A stretch of 64,000 bases of DNA, taken from Anarhynchus alexandrinus (lineage: Eukaryota > Chordata > Aves > Charadriiformes > Charadriidae). Numbering within the stretch: the stretch's first letter is position 1; every line of letters starts with the position of its first letter. Under the pieces are notes generated by a model. It saw only the letters and a list, made by a program, of their open reading frames with translations. It did not search any database and had not been told where the DNA came from. Location: positions 1,587,792-1,651,791 of the forward strand of contig VUYV01000189.1 in the NCBI GenBank assembly GCA_008711295.1. Direction: 5' to 3'. This document shows, one piece after another, positions 46,501 through 60,300 of this stretch. Made by a program: the position numbers and the translations under genes.

Positions 46501-48834
46501 TAAACATTTGGGTCATCTGATATGTAATTTAAGCATGGCCTATGTGACCCAGATTTCTAATGATACAGCTCAGCAAGTAATGACTAAAATGACACATTAG
46601 TGACAAAACCCAGGATTTGTCCCAAAATTCATAGAACACATTTTCTACTAAAGCACTATATCCAAAACACCCCTTTTTTCTCGGGTATTCACAAGGTTTA
46701 AATAAATTACAGGTAATATTTTCATAAGTACACATATGATTTAGAAATCCATGCCCCATTTTTTAAATTGAAGGAAAATGTTTAAAGTGATTTCGAAGGG
46801 ATTGAAGTGATGAAATGCTATAAAAAATGCTACTAGGTTGCTCTTACATTCAGTATCTGACCATAAATGCTTACATGTCCCTTTGAAGGTCAGTGAGATC
46901 TAATATACTAAGCATCCAAGCTGCTTTCAGAACTGTGAATTAGACCCCTAAATAACATAAATGCTTTTGAAAATGAGATCTAGCAAAATCCTGTAGACAT
47001 GTTGGGTTTTGTAAGGGTATCTGAAAGACTCACCTGTAAGTCTTAACAGCTTCAGGAGCCCTTGGCAAAAACCCATATTCTTCGTGGATCAACCTCAGAA
47101 TGTAAACTGAGTACAGCCCTATAAACAGAAAGAACAATATAAGTTGATCTGGTTTTTAATGTTTATTCCCAGATTACCATGCAGCCTGAAAGAAAAGGTA
47201 CGAGAAATCCAAACAATTTCAAAATAAATCCCACGTACTCAGCAATGTCAATGTCATCTAGCCAGCTCACAACCAAGCAGCACGGTGAAAACTGCACCAC
47301 CAGCCAACACCACAGAGCTCGTCACTACTTCCTCTACTTTCAGGTTTTAGAAAACAAGTATTGAGAGTAATGCCAAGTACTTTCAAAATTTTCACTCCAA
47401 ATAAACAGATGAAGAATAATCTACTAAGAATTGAAACAAGGTTATATTTTGACACATTTCTATATTTTTGTCTGATGTGAAGTCTTTTAAGAGAAGACAG
47501 TGACAGACGCATTATACATCCAACTGATTATTCATTTTTATAGGATACAATACTCCTCTATGAAAAGTCTAAATTTCCTTTTTCTCCCCGTGGCTTTAAC
47601 ACAATTTGTCTTATGCCTATGAAGCCTGGAGAACTACTGCAGTAAATTAAGGAAACAAGTTTGACAACTAGGTATGCATTTTCCAAGTCAATTTTTTAAC
47701 TGTGGATATGGGAATTCTTTGTGACCGCAAACACTATCTAGACAACAGAATGATCTAAAGAAAGTATTTGTTGTTGTTATGAAAGTAAGGGAGTACCTCT
47801 GCCTGATTTTCCATGAAAATATTAGTCAGGTCAGCTTCATGTAGTGCTGAGGACGCTCTAAATGGGTGGATATATTATTTGTTAGTGCTTTCTTTACCAT
47901 ATTTAGGCAACATGAAACACTTGGGTAGATATGCAGTTCATATGAAACCGTGCCTGGGTACCTTTATGATTTTTTCCCTTAAGGCACCTAAACCATACAT
48001 TTGTGAAAACATCTTCGGGAAATGGACAAACTGTGCACAGAGTGATTTTATTTTAAAATTAAAGAAAACATGTTCAAGCCTGATTCTCATCAGGTCACAT
48101 CCTTTTTACATTTCACAGACATGACATGTCATTAGGAAATGGTGCTACTCTTGGTTACGTTGGCCTGTCATGTTATAGTACATTAGAAAACACGATGTGC
48201 TGACATAGCCATGCATGACCATTATCCAAATGACATGTTAAATCCGCAGAAAGCCTCAGAAAGAGGCACATTTGGTTCTCAGAACACATATTCTGCATAT
48301 ATTGTAATCTACACATGCAAAGTGTAAAAGATTGGAAAAAACACAAAGGAAATAGCGAAATCATGAAGTCAAATCATGCTTTATTCAGTGTTCATCCAAA
48401 TTCACATCTCGGTCTCCCCTATATTGCACATGCAGAGTATTCAGCACAGTCCCTGATTGATCATTTATGCAAAACAAACTTCAAATAAATACAAATAATT
48501 ATCTTGGAATAGTAGAAGAAAACAGAATCACTTTTTATTACCTCCATAGCTGTTACAGTTGATCTTCGTATTTTATTCTTTCTCAACTTTCGGCGTGCGT
48601 TAACATCTGGGACTCATCACGCTGTCCGGCATTTCAGCAAAGATGATGTCACTGGTGCCAAATACTTTGACAAACATGGCTACTGCATAAATCTAAAGAA
48701 CTGAAACACCAGACAAATTATGTTTACGATTAGAGACAAAATGATTCGTTTGTACCGTGAGTTTAAGTACGTTAAACACAGACTTTCTTTCCAGACAGAA
48801 GACATTGACAGAAAACTGTAAAAGCAAGCAATTC
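46501..48834. other. Unique AT-rich noncoding DNA, no gene seen
   Basis: Small open frames (the longest is 103 codons at 47813-48124) have no recognised domain. No repeat relic was identified. Confidence 0.55.
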
Positions 48835-48851
48835 TTTTTTTTTTTTTTTTT
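48835..48851. repeat. Poly-T tract
   Basis: An uninterrupted run of about 17 T. Confidence 0.85.
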
Positions 48852-50722
48852 CCCTCTGAGAGTTTGGAGGAGCTTTTGATCTTCCAGTGTCCGTTACAAC
48901 CTTGGGGAAGGTTAAGTTAACCCTTTGAACAAACATTCCGACCAGCATCCAATTCACTCGAACAAAGTAACTTAATCACCAGCTAAATTGAATTCAAACT
49001 GCTCTAGAGAACATGAACTGACATAACTTAGCTCTGATGACAAGGAAATGAAAAAGACTGAATTTGCTGCTGACATGCACTGAGGGGCCCAAACTCTCGG
49101 TTCCAACTTTGGAGGCACCACGCAAGTGTGGTTTCGTTGCACAGAAGACGTATTGGTGCAGTGTTGGCCAAGGTGGAAGTTGTATCCCAGTGGTTCAGAA
49201 ACCCACGACACTGACTTCCTCCTGCCCTGCTGCTCAGAGGGCAGTGTGGGGCAGGACAGCGACTGAGGACAACTCTGTGCAAGCCTGTCCTTTCCCACCC
49301 TGCCGAGGGAGCAGAGGTTGCAACCACGGAGAACGCTTCAAGTACCGTCTCTTCTCCAGCCGTGCAATGGAGGAGGAATTTCTTTCTAACCCTTTTCTTC
49401 CTGTGCACCCACCCGAAGCCTAGCAGGCCTTTTCAAGAATTGCTTTGTTAAAGATATAATTCAAAAGGGAATTATTCAATTCAGTATTGACCACTCCCAC
49501 CAAGAATTCATAAAAGCAGCGTGACTTCACCAGTCTGACAGGGAAGGGGTGCAGGAGACTTCAAGGACACAGGTTTATCAAGTGGAACAGCACTGCAAGC
49601 TCTGCGTTTCTCTGCTGCCAGCATGTACCTACTGTTATAGGGATGGTGATCAGTGGTTTCTCGATAACAGTGTAAACAAAAAAGGACGACCAAAGGAGGC
49701 ACAGAGCCACCGGGTCTTGCTATGAGGCCTAAACCTGGAACTGCAGTGATCCCAAGGGATGATAATTGCACGGGGAATTTCTGTGACATAGACACTAATT
49801 TACGGTACAGCCAGCTTAATCATGTAACCACCAAACCATTGTTAGCAATACGGGATGCACTTACCAAGATACGCCTACTACCTAAAAAACCAGACAATGG
49901 TCTTAGCTGAGGCTCTTCAATCTCTATTTAGTAAGTAAAATATTCAACAGTAAGATGTATTTCACCCAAGACAGCAAAAGAAAAGTGAAATTCTAGATTA
50001 CATATAAAATGGCAAATAAGCAAACAAATCACAACACAGCAAAGGTGTCAGATAAAGATTTGAGTCCTTTAATCACACTGCTAATAAAGTTTGAAGACAA
50101 TTAAGTCACCCATCATTTATTATACCAGACAGAGTACAAGTTCAAATATTAAGCTAAAATATGATTAGCTCAGCTTTCAGCTGGCTCTGAAAACATTCAT
50201 CTGCACTTGATATTGGTGAATACTTTCACACCAGCAACTATTACTTTCAGCCCTCGGGTGTAACATCTTGCACCCAGAAGTGGCAGGAAGACATTGGTAT
50301 TTTTTCCCACACACAGGAATATTAGCCTTGATGCAACTACAATATCTCTTTATGCTTAGCCGTGCCAATATTTCCCTTTTGCTTTCTACCACATGCTTTA
50401 GTGTAAAATCTCTCTGATAAAACTAAAAGGACAGGGAGTTTTATAAAACAGAACAATCCTACTGAACATGCAATCAATTAACTGAAACACGGAGATGGAT
50501 ATTTTTTGAAAGCTCCTTACAGGCTCTAGACAAACACAGTGAGATAACAATGGCAAATTGTTTGGCTTACTAATTGTAACCAAATGTATGCCATTCTATC
50601 TAAACATTCTCAGGAGGATGTCAAAGACTCTTTTTTAAGTAAACATCTTGTGTCATCCTTTTACTGAAGTAGAACGAGGGTCTCCAATAAAAATAGTACA
50701 TATCAAGGACCCTCAAAGAGGT
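48852..50722. other. Unique noncoding DNA, no gene seen
   Basis: The GC-moderate part at 49028-49423 is open on both strands (119 and 126 codons) with no recognisable domain. The rest is AT-rich. Confidence 0.55.
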
Positions 50723-50740
50723 TTATATATATATATATAT
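50723..50740. repeat. TA dinucleotide microsatellite
   Basis: A run of alternating T and A of about nine units. Confidence 0.85.
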
Positions 50741-50896
50741 TACTGATCTTTGAAAATGCAGCTTGAGAGGTACATTAATAATTTCACCCAGCTGGGCAAT
50801 AAGCATTCCTGCCAAAAGAATTATGTAAAATTACATAAACCCTTTTTAATGAGAACACGTTTCAAGGAAACAAAGTAGAGACTGAGTTACTTCACC

Positions 50897-50917
50897 TTTT
50901 TTTTTTTTTTTTTTTTT
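50897..50917. repeat. Poly-T tract
   Basis: An uninterrupted run of about 21 T. No retroposed body is recognised on either side. Confidence 0.85.
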
Positions 50918-52236
50918 ACAGCTGTGTTCTACGGAAAACATTTTAGTGTGTAAAATCTCTCTCCTTGTAAAATACTCCAAAGAGAAGCCAAAATTCAAAC
51001 CTGACTGTAATGCATAATACAAAAGTGGCATATGGTGCAAACTACAGAAAAGTTTAGCAGTGAGAAATAAACAAAGCTCAACCGAATAAAAAAGCTTTTT
51101 ACATCTGAAGCCATTGATAAAATAGCAGTGACCAGCTAAAGGCAAACACTTTTTCATCAAGGCATACTTTAACCTTCAAATACAATACATATCCAAGGGG
51201 AACTACCAAATAGTTCAAGCATTGGATCATTCTTAAAATGTGGATGGCAGTGCTGGACCTTGCTGCTGAACAAGGAAAAGCAGTTAAAGCCTCACGTTTT
51301 TTAAAAAGAACCCATACATTATAGCAATGGATCCGATCTTGGAATTTGCATTAGCAAAACATTCAAGCACGTTCCTATCCAAACTTCACGGGAGAGCACT
51401 GTGCTTAAACAAGTAAGGTAAAATTGAGAAAATTAGGGATAAACACAAGTATTTTGCCAGATTTGTCCTCAATAATAAATAAATCAGCTCTTCAAGTTTG
51501 CCCAGGATGCCCAAAGATAAATTAATTTCATTCAAATGAACAGTAAAAATTGCATTAATTTCAGTCACAGAGAATAAATATGTGAATAGTAAAGCATATG
51601 TTGCCATAGGGCCTTAGGAAGTGCTAAGCATAGAGCTACAGGAAATTTCAGCCTTGTGCAATGCTGCAATAATTCTTGGCTGAGATTTCTGAGAATTCCC
51701 AGTATAAATACAACTTAAGAAAAGACTGCTCCACTACAACTTCATTTTCAGAATCAGAAAGGAGTTCCTTCAAACAGATTTTTAATGGAGATTCTTCTAA
51801 TGAATGTGCAAAATGCTTTCCTTCTAACTTCCTCGAGAGAAACTGTCTTTTGGGGGAAACTCACACAAAATTTTCAAGATCCTGGAAAAAATTATGACAG
51901 ATTGCTCGTTACCAACTTATTTCCCATAGTTCTCTATCAGCTCTGACATCTGAGAGCTGCAGGAAATGATCCTAAAACTACTGGGAAAACTGAGCTGTAA
52001 GAGGCTGAGACTGGGACTCGCTGGATTACCAGCCTCGGGAAGGCAGGGATGCCACCATATTTGTTCTTCTCTTCTTCATTTTCTTTCCTCCTTCTAGGCA
52101 GTGAACAGACTAAACCGAGAAGAACAGAAGCATGAAAATAAATAGAGAATTTTCTTCTAGTCTTTTTATCCTTTAGAAATCTAACTATCTGCAGAAAACA
52201 GAAGAAAAATCAAAGCACAACATAAACATTTTACTG
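50918..52236. other. Unique AT-rich noncoding DNA, no gene seen
   Basis: No coding frame with a recognisable domain is present. No transposon relic was noted before the CR1 end at 52237. Confidence 0.55.
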
Positions 52237-52337
52237 TAAGAACAACCAGGCTGGATGAGACCAAAAGTCTCTCAGCATAGTCTTGCCTCCAGCAGTGGCA
52301 AGCAGCAAAAGTGCAGGGAAGAGCAGAGGCAAACCTG
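52237..52337 (-). mobile_element. CR1 LINE 3'-terminal relic
   Basis: TAAGAACAACCAGGCTGGAT, then GAGACCAAAAGTCTCTCAGC, then CTCCAGCAGTGGCAAGCAGC and GCAGGGAAGAG follow the antisense of a widespread amniote CR1 3' terminus (usual form TAAGAACGGCC, TGGGTCAGACC, GACAGTGGCCA). The sense element therefore lies on the minus strand with its 3' end at 52237. Only about 100 bases remain, the usual result of 5' truncation, and divergence is high. Confidence 0.7.
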
Positions 52338-55300
52338 TTTATAAACATAAAATCCATGTACAGTTTTGAAGAAAATCAAAACTCTTTACTATAGTATACA
52401 GAACTAGATAGAATTACTGGAATTGTCTACAGAAAATAAGTATTTATGGGCACACAGATCCAGACACAGACATACACTCACACATTCCTATTTCCTACTG
52501 GCTCCAAATTTTATTATGTTGCAGTGGAATTACTGCAACAATTCTGCTATCAGACAGGACTTGATTGCCAAGCAAGGGCAGAATTTATAGACTCCTGATT
52601 CTATATTTCTAAAATCTGAGTACATATGTCAACTGTAGCTTAAAAAAAAGAGTTACTGGTTACCATCACATTGTTGTGTCTGTTAGCTACGTTTAGCAGG
52701 ACACAGGGGAGAAGGTATATTAGAAAAAAGTTTGGATTGCAGCTAGAAAGGGGGTCATAATAATAAACAACATGCAGATTTGTATAAAAGTATATCTATT
52801 CTATAGATTCAAAAGGAATCCAGAATATGTAAACACACATAAACATAAATGTATATACCCGCATTTCAGTGAAACACAGCCATACTACAGTTAGGACATG
52901 CAGCTACTGAGACCCAATACCAAAATTTTCACCAAAACTTTTAAGAGAGAGTTAAAATCAGATTCTACAAAAACTGAAACAAAGACTTTTTGTGAAGTTG
53001 TTCTGGGCTGCTCCATGACCAAGAGCATCAAGTCTTTGTGTTTCCAAACTTTGCATTTCCAAGCTGAAGTAAGGCACGATACAATGCAACAGCCAAAAAA
53101 TTATTAGAAGCAGATAGCAATATAACCTGTCACAGGAAGATGCTTCAGTATAATCTTTTATCATAACTTTTTTCATAAAAATGTTCATGTCACTGGAAAT
53201 TCAAGCTTGTGGTGCTAGATTCAAGCTGGTCTTTGGAAGAGTAAAAACTTGGGAACTACCACATGATAAAATGAAAAGTTTTGGCAAGGGGATCTGATTA
53301 ATTAAGAAGAAACTGTATTTTCATGATATACTAATAGAATCTAACTGCCAATAAGAAAATCTACCTTTTCTTAGGTGGTATTCTTCCATGCCCCCACATC
53401 ACCATAATGACCGTGTTAGAATTGCTCAGGTAGATAGCAAGCAATCTGAAATTATTCACTAAGACAAATGACTACAACCTTCTGCCTAAATTAATTCCAA
53501 TTTCGCTCCTTACTACATAAATTATTCCACTGCCTTCATTGCAATTAGTCAGCCAGTTATCAGCTGGTATGAGTGAAAATAGCAGAATCGGGCCCCATAG
53601 AGCCTTCCAAAGATAGATTTTCAACAGTTAATCTAAGCATACTTTTGTCCTCTTTGCCAAAGTTTGGCAGCAATCTTTCAGTGTATTTCTTTGAGATATT
53701 TTATATGAATGAGATACAGAATTTTCTGGCTCACAGTCTGGAATCTCCTCCACTATATCTTGGAAGGAATTAACACAACGATCAATGAATGTTTTCCAGT
53801 TTTAGTTTATGTCATTAAACCAGCCTGCTATAAGGAAGCAGTCTGTGGGTTCGTTTTTAGTTTTATCTGGCTAACAAACTGTATTCTGATGTAAGTGTTT
53901 CAGGCTATGCTTGCAAAATATTAAGCTCAAGACCGAGACGTAATTTTCTACCTTTCCTGTCTTCCCCTCCTCCACCTTCTCTGCTATATTTTGTTGTCCT
54001 TCTCAAAAGAGGCTTTCTCCTTTCATTTGTTATTTTCTATTTCTGTGCAGCCCTCCGTTCAGCCTGAAGTTCAGAATGCAGTCCTCTCTTCATATTGAAA
54101 TTAAAATGCAATTGAATAAATTAAGCAAGAATGGAAATGCCTTAACAACGTCCTCAGATGTTTCATTCTTTATTAAGGAGAAAAAATATTAATAAGAATT
54201 CTAGCCAGAAACTGCTTCCCTTGTGAACAACTCCAGCCTCTCCCTCTCCGATTTGCTAGGCTGTGCGAGCGAGCGACTGTTACGGCAGCCGTTTGCTTCC
54301 TGTGGTATTTTGGAACAGGTGAAATATTTCAGTTACGCTGTATGGCTGGGTGGGAGTCACCTGCCAAGACATGAAGGAGTGGCATATCTTGGGGGCAGGT
54401 TTCCCTAGGAATATAATGGGGTACCCGGTGCAGTTGTAAGAGGCCGCTCTCTCTTAATAAACCGGTCGCGTGTTACATATGGGATTCTGGACCTATTTTG
54501 CAGAGTCTTCAGAAATGGCAAAGAGAAATGGTTTCAGCAGGAGATAATGGGCTTTATGACTTTTCCCAAATTATTCCCCTTTTTAGTAGCCATCATCTTG
54601 TCGGGTGACATCTGGAATGATTAGAGGATGATATTTGAGACTGACAACTGGGCTGTCATTCACACTGTCAGTCAGCAAACAGCCAGGTTGCCCAGGGTTA
54701 CAAAGCTGGTTTATGCCTTTGTCCTGTAGTATTCAGTGCTGCTGATTCTTTACCTTGATTTCAGATGAAGCGGTTCTGACAGCTAGCGCCAGAGGCAGGC
54801 AGAGAGCTCATGTTGATGGCGGGAGTCCCGTGGTGCCTTTGTGTGCGACAGTTTTAGCGCTTCTGCGGCAGCCCATCAGGCAGGACATAACCCCGGAGTA
54901 TTAGGGTGGGTCTAGCAAGTTCATGTGCTTTCAGGAAATAGAAGGCCGATGTTTATCCATGCCCTAGGAACACACCTGATTATGAATGGGAGTTTTCTTA
55001 TACAACGCAGTTGTCTGCAAAATTATTATCCTGAAGCAGACTAGAAAACAAACCAGCCCAAAGCAGCCTTGGGGCTGCGAGGATGAGCAGTCCCTGTGCT
55101 TTCCTCAGCGTGCAAGAACACCCTCACCAAATTATCAGCAAGATTAAATGTACTCCACAGCAACAACTTCATGTTGCTCAACCACCCCTTGATACACAGT
55201 CTAAATTCCTTCCCACTCAGTCACTGTCTGTGTGCATCCCTGGTCAAGACAAAGGCTCTGCTTTTAAACATTTCAGTTTAGGAACCCAACTGTGGGCACC

Positions 55301-57249
55301 AAAAGCCTAATTTTCAAAGGGAAAAATCACCTGCAGTTCTCAGAAAACTCAAAGCAGTGTTACGAGCATGCCCCAGCTCTGATACTGAAGACCTAGAACA
55401 CAATAATCAGGAACCCAAGAACCAAAGCACCAAAGACAGCTTGCCTACAGCTTCCCTTCGTTTCTCTTTGCCTTAATGTATTCTTCTTTTAACCAAAAAT
55501 AACATTTCTTACAGACATACTGAGTGAATGGGATATTCACAAAGCCTAAGAAATTTTAACTAATAAACTAGCTGATAAATTAAGATGAGGAATGACTGAC
55601 GTCCAGTTTGTTATCAGTGAGTAGGTAAGTAACTCGCTATTATTTTGGTTCCAGTCAGGTAACAGCACCAGCCGTCCTAGCACACTGTGTTTCACAGGCC
55701 AGTTTAAAACTCACGTGTGTCTGTGACATCTGCCTTCTGCAGGCAGGCTTGCAGCCTCGTCCCTCAGAAAAAGTAAAATGAAAGAGTGTGCTCAAAGCAA
55801 ATTTGCTTAAAAATTCAATAAAAATGCCTTAAAACACTGGCAGAAGTTGCATAGCCTGAAGGCAAGGAACTCCTTCAGTAATGTTCCTTGCTAACGTTTC
55901 TGAAGCATGCAAAAAAGTAATAAAATTTCAGAAACAAGTTGGAGAAAAAGGATGACTATTTTTGCCTGGTGTATGCGTCTGAGACCATAATGCCTCTACA
56001 CAGGGCTGCATGCTGCCTCCTGTGTATATCCTTCCCGGTGCTGTACCAGAAGATGTTTACCAATTACAGCAGCAGAGAAGCTGAAACTGGAATGAAAGCA
56101 GCACGTATCTATGTGTGTAGAAATGGCGTTAAAACAAAAGGAGAAAAAAAGCTGTTTGAAGCATAGTTTGGTATCATTGTTCTAGAGTGCAAACCAACAC
56201 CCTTCTACAGAGCAACAGGAAAGCAAATAAATCACTATAATTTATTTATACTAACTTTTTTAATAGTTCACTCTGATTCTTTTCGAGTAGCATCTCACAA
56301 ACCTGGTTGTTAAGTACAAATTAAAACTATTCAAGAGGTAATATTTGTAAAGCACTTTTGCATCCACAGATGAATGCTGCTGTATAATATGAACATTGAC
56401 ATATTTGACAAGGCAACAGAGTTAAGTGTGATACAGAGTCAGACTAAAGATTTTTTTCTTGTCTGAAAAGCCCTTGTTTTGTTACTAATATTAGAGCTAC
56501 AGAGGCCTATTTGACAAAAAGCACCTCCTAATTTGAGAGCTGTAGCTCTTAAGCTCCATAGTAGCAGCTATTTACCTGGTTGGCTCACTCTTCACAAAAT
56601 GTGCCCATTAAGCTCAGGGTATAAAGCCAAAAAAACCCCACCAGCCACTCTGCTGAGCATGGCTGAACAAGCAACTGTGCTGGTATGTGTTTGATAAGAG
56701 ACAGCAGAGGAAAAGGAGATAAACCTTGGGGTGTAAAACAGGAGTTTACATATTCCGTTTAGAAGAATCAGGAAAGCTGTTATTGACTTCATTGGGAATA
56801 ACTCATAGTAGCACAAATTCTCTCTGGTTGCAGGTGTTTGGAGGATTTTCCCCGAGGGAAGCTTTATGATATGTATACATACATACATATACAACACCAG
56901 TTCATGTCAAGGGAATTTATGCATGCATTCTCAACTGAGAGTAAATTTTAGCCCTTTTCTTGTTCACTGACGTTACACAAGCAGTTTCCCAGCTTGGCAG
57001 GGCTAAATTAAATTGGGCAACGTTCTGTGTGTGTTTGATGTCTGCTAAATGAAGTGAGCTTCCAATTCGTCATATTTACTCAAGCTCACTCAACTCTAGT
57101 AAAAATTAAAATGTTCCAGTTAATTTAACGAGATAATTTAGCGCTCTCAAATCTTTCTTGCTCAACATTTGTTGCTGTTTAGAAGTCGGGGGTATGTGCT
57201 GCCATGTAATTCTTTGGACAGCTCTGAGGACTTAATAGTAGACATTTTA
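52338..57249. other. Unique AT-rich noncoding DNA, no gene seen
   Basis: Small frames are scattered and none has a recognised domain. A GCAGAATCGGGCCCC word at about 53583 looks like a lone terminus of the palindromic relic family. A TACATACATACATATAC run lies near 56877-56893. Confidence 0.5.
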
Positions 57250-57334
57250 GACACTGGACTGACGTCGTGTTCAATCCCAAGCAAGTCCCTGAGCTGCCAC
57301 TGGAGAGGGGAAGTCTAGGATCAGGCCCTTTGGA
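57250..57334. mobile_element. Possible palindromic MITE-like relic
   Basis: The stretch ends in TCTAGGATCAGGCCCTTTGG, the typical terminus of the GGGCCTGATCCTG family. The upstream part is only loosely similar. Confidence 0.35.
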
Positions 57335-60300
57335 TTCATTATTTAAGAAAAAGGTATTACATGAAAAAGCCATAGAATATTTAGGAAAGAATCAGTGTGG
57401 CTAAGGTAGCAGTTGGAAGGTGAAAAGTAAAAAGTGGCCACATTGAGTAACTTGGATACAAACAGAAAGTAGGCAAGGGCTCCAAGAAGCAAAATAATCA
57501 AAGCATCCACTCATAAAGCCTTTCATGCTTGATACTTGGAAATAACAGCTCTGTCTTGAGATTAACGCCTGCCTTGATCTTGCGACTCTATTTTATGTCA
57601 GTACAGGCAAGGAAGCCAAAACTTCATGCCACATTAGAGGTATATACATGATGAAGTCCACTAAAATTAATACTTAATGAAATGAACCAAGACGGAGAAT
57701 TTGAGATTGGTCATACCTGTAACACTGGAATTTACTCACAGGAACTTGCAATATTGTCTCTCTGCAAACCAGCATCGTTAAACATCATCTGTGGGCTCGA
57801 GCACTGAAAAGACAAAAAAGCGTAATAACTAGCAAGTTCAGAAATCGTCTCATCAGCGAAAGGCAGGTCACTCAGCAGCCTGGGGGACGGTTGGCAGCAT
57901 TGAAACATCTTCTGTGTAACAGCTCCTCAAAGTTCCAGTGTCCCAGATTGCACACAAAACCGAAAAATCTCTTCTCCCATTCATCGGGGGGCTACTCTAA
58001 GAGTCAGGGGTAGAACTAGCATTACTTTTACTGGCGGGTTGTACTGAATCACAGTCACACACTGGTGATCCTGCTCTACAAATCACAGGGCGCTCTACAA
58101 ACACATCAAAGGCCTTTGCAGGGATTTGCAGGGACCGAAGGGATAGAGCAGTGGTTTGTGCACAGCTTTTCTTCTCCCCAGAGGAGACGGGTTGTTTATA
58201 ACCTGGATCACATCTGCCTCTGCAGAAGCTGGAAGACCAGGGGTGCCACAGACACAAGGGGTTGGTGCATTTGGTGCTGCTTACTGCTTCAGTGCACTTA
58301 AAATAGTAGTCCTCTTCATGACGGACCCAGGAAACCTAGAGAGATCGGCCTCCTAACAGAGCTGGATGTCTAAAGCTAAGCAAAACTATTCTGTCTTGCA
58401 TACAGGTGCCTTCAAACACTCTGCTTTCAGTCTTTCTGCAATTTCCTATGGGCCTGTGGAAGACGCAGTCACATTTTGATAAGAATTCATTAAGCATCTT
58501 AGCAGCTTGGCAACGTTCAGTATACCCTGAAGAACATGCAGACAGGTGAACTGCAAAAAGCTAGTACACAAATATGGAGCAATTTAATCAAAATGGTGCT
58601 GGGGACTTGAGTAAAATTACAGCTATGTGCCACTCTTGTGGTAGAATCAAAAGCAATGCAGAACGCACCTGGTTCCTTCATACAAACCTCGGCATAGGTT
58701 TGTCAAAAGGTTTGCAGACCTGTCAAAGAAACTGGGAAGAGCTGAGCTTTTTAAAACAAACCCAGAAGCTGCTAAATATCTTCAACAGCCAAGGATGGCT
58801 ATGGTTCGCCCTTGGAGAGATGTAAGCAAGATGGGTGAAGATGTACCATGATAATAAACATATTTTAATGTGCAAATATTTGTTTTTTTCAGTGCTTTTT
58901 TTTTTCCCCCTTTTTCCTTCTAGTGAACCTTAAAATGTTTTCACTTACCATCCATTCAGAAAGACAGATGACACAAATATCAATAATGGTAGTATTGAAT
59001 TGCAGTGAAAAAACAGCAAATATGATGCAAGAATATGATGGCAAAAATAACAATATCATTAAATGACTTTACCAATGATAAAGCCATTTCAAAAATATAG
59101 CATTATTTCTGATCACTTTTGAGCAAAAGGGATAACGCAGAGATAAATGGGGAGCTGATAAAAAAGATAATTAAGAATAGCCAAGAACCTAAAAAAAAAA
59201 ACCAACCTCACCTGAAGAGAAGTTGAAAGCACAGGGTTATTTACATTAGAAAGGAGGCACATAAGAAGGGCATGATCCAAGTACGAAAACTGAATAGCTG
59301 GGAAAGATTTGAAGCTTCAGCTAAGAACAAGGGATTTACTGAAATGAAAAGATGGCAAATGCAACAATGATAAAAAGAAACTTATTATTTTCATTTCATA
59401 ATTAAACTACGGTAGAGAGCCAAAACCATTTTTTTTTTCTGTGTTCCATTGTATAGTGCAATGGAGTAAAAATGGAAGCATTACAGTATCTATAACAATA
59501 TCTACAAATGTTATAAATCTAACAAACATTTTTCAGAGAAAGTAAAATATTTCATTTAAACTTTGATGTGTTGATTCCACTTCTTTCATTGTATCATACA
59601 TTAGATAAAAGTTAAAAAGAAACACTGAAATACTATCAAAGTGTTTCAGTGATCATGAATTAATATTTTCTACCAAAAAATGGGAACTGGGAATTCTTGA
59701 GAATTTTTTTTTTTCACTTTTGTATTTAATTTCTTACATTTCATTTCCAACTACTTTGGAGCTCACCAACACTGGATGTCTTTGAAAACAAAAATTTACC
59801 ACAATTGAACTTTCTACAAAGTAAAGAATACCCACCATGAATAAAAAGAACAAGAATTAATATTTTGTAAAGAACGTTAAATCTCTGGGACTTTCCCTAG
59901 TTTCAGACTTGGTTCCTGGGGTGGTGCACTGTGTTTAACCACTAACAGGTTTTCATACCCTCTTCCATAGCACCTGTAGGAGGAAGGATGGGGGGCTGGA
60001 AGGAGCTCCAGGTGGTGGGATTTCTGTAATAAGAACGCAAAGTTTTCAAGGCCCAGCTAGACCAGCTCCCCAGCCATGCCCCGCTGGGGGGAATTCATGA
60101 GATCGGGATTTCAACGTGTCTTTTCTATCAACAACCAGGAAGGGGATTCCCGGAATGCTGCTAAGTCCTTGGAGCTTTCTTGTGAATGGAGGAGAGAAAT
60201 GGTATCAAAGGAATTTGGCAAAATGCTTGCCTTCTGTACCTGAGAACTCAAATCTGGCGACAAAAATGCAAGAATGAAACCAGAGCCAGAAGCGGAGACA

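Noticed and set aside
49028..49423. Overlapping frames of 119 and 126 codons on opposite strands
   Set aside because: The same two-strand openness without any recognisable motif. A gene would be expected on at most one strand.
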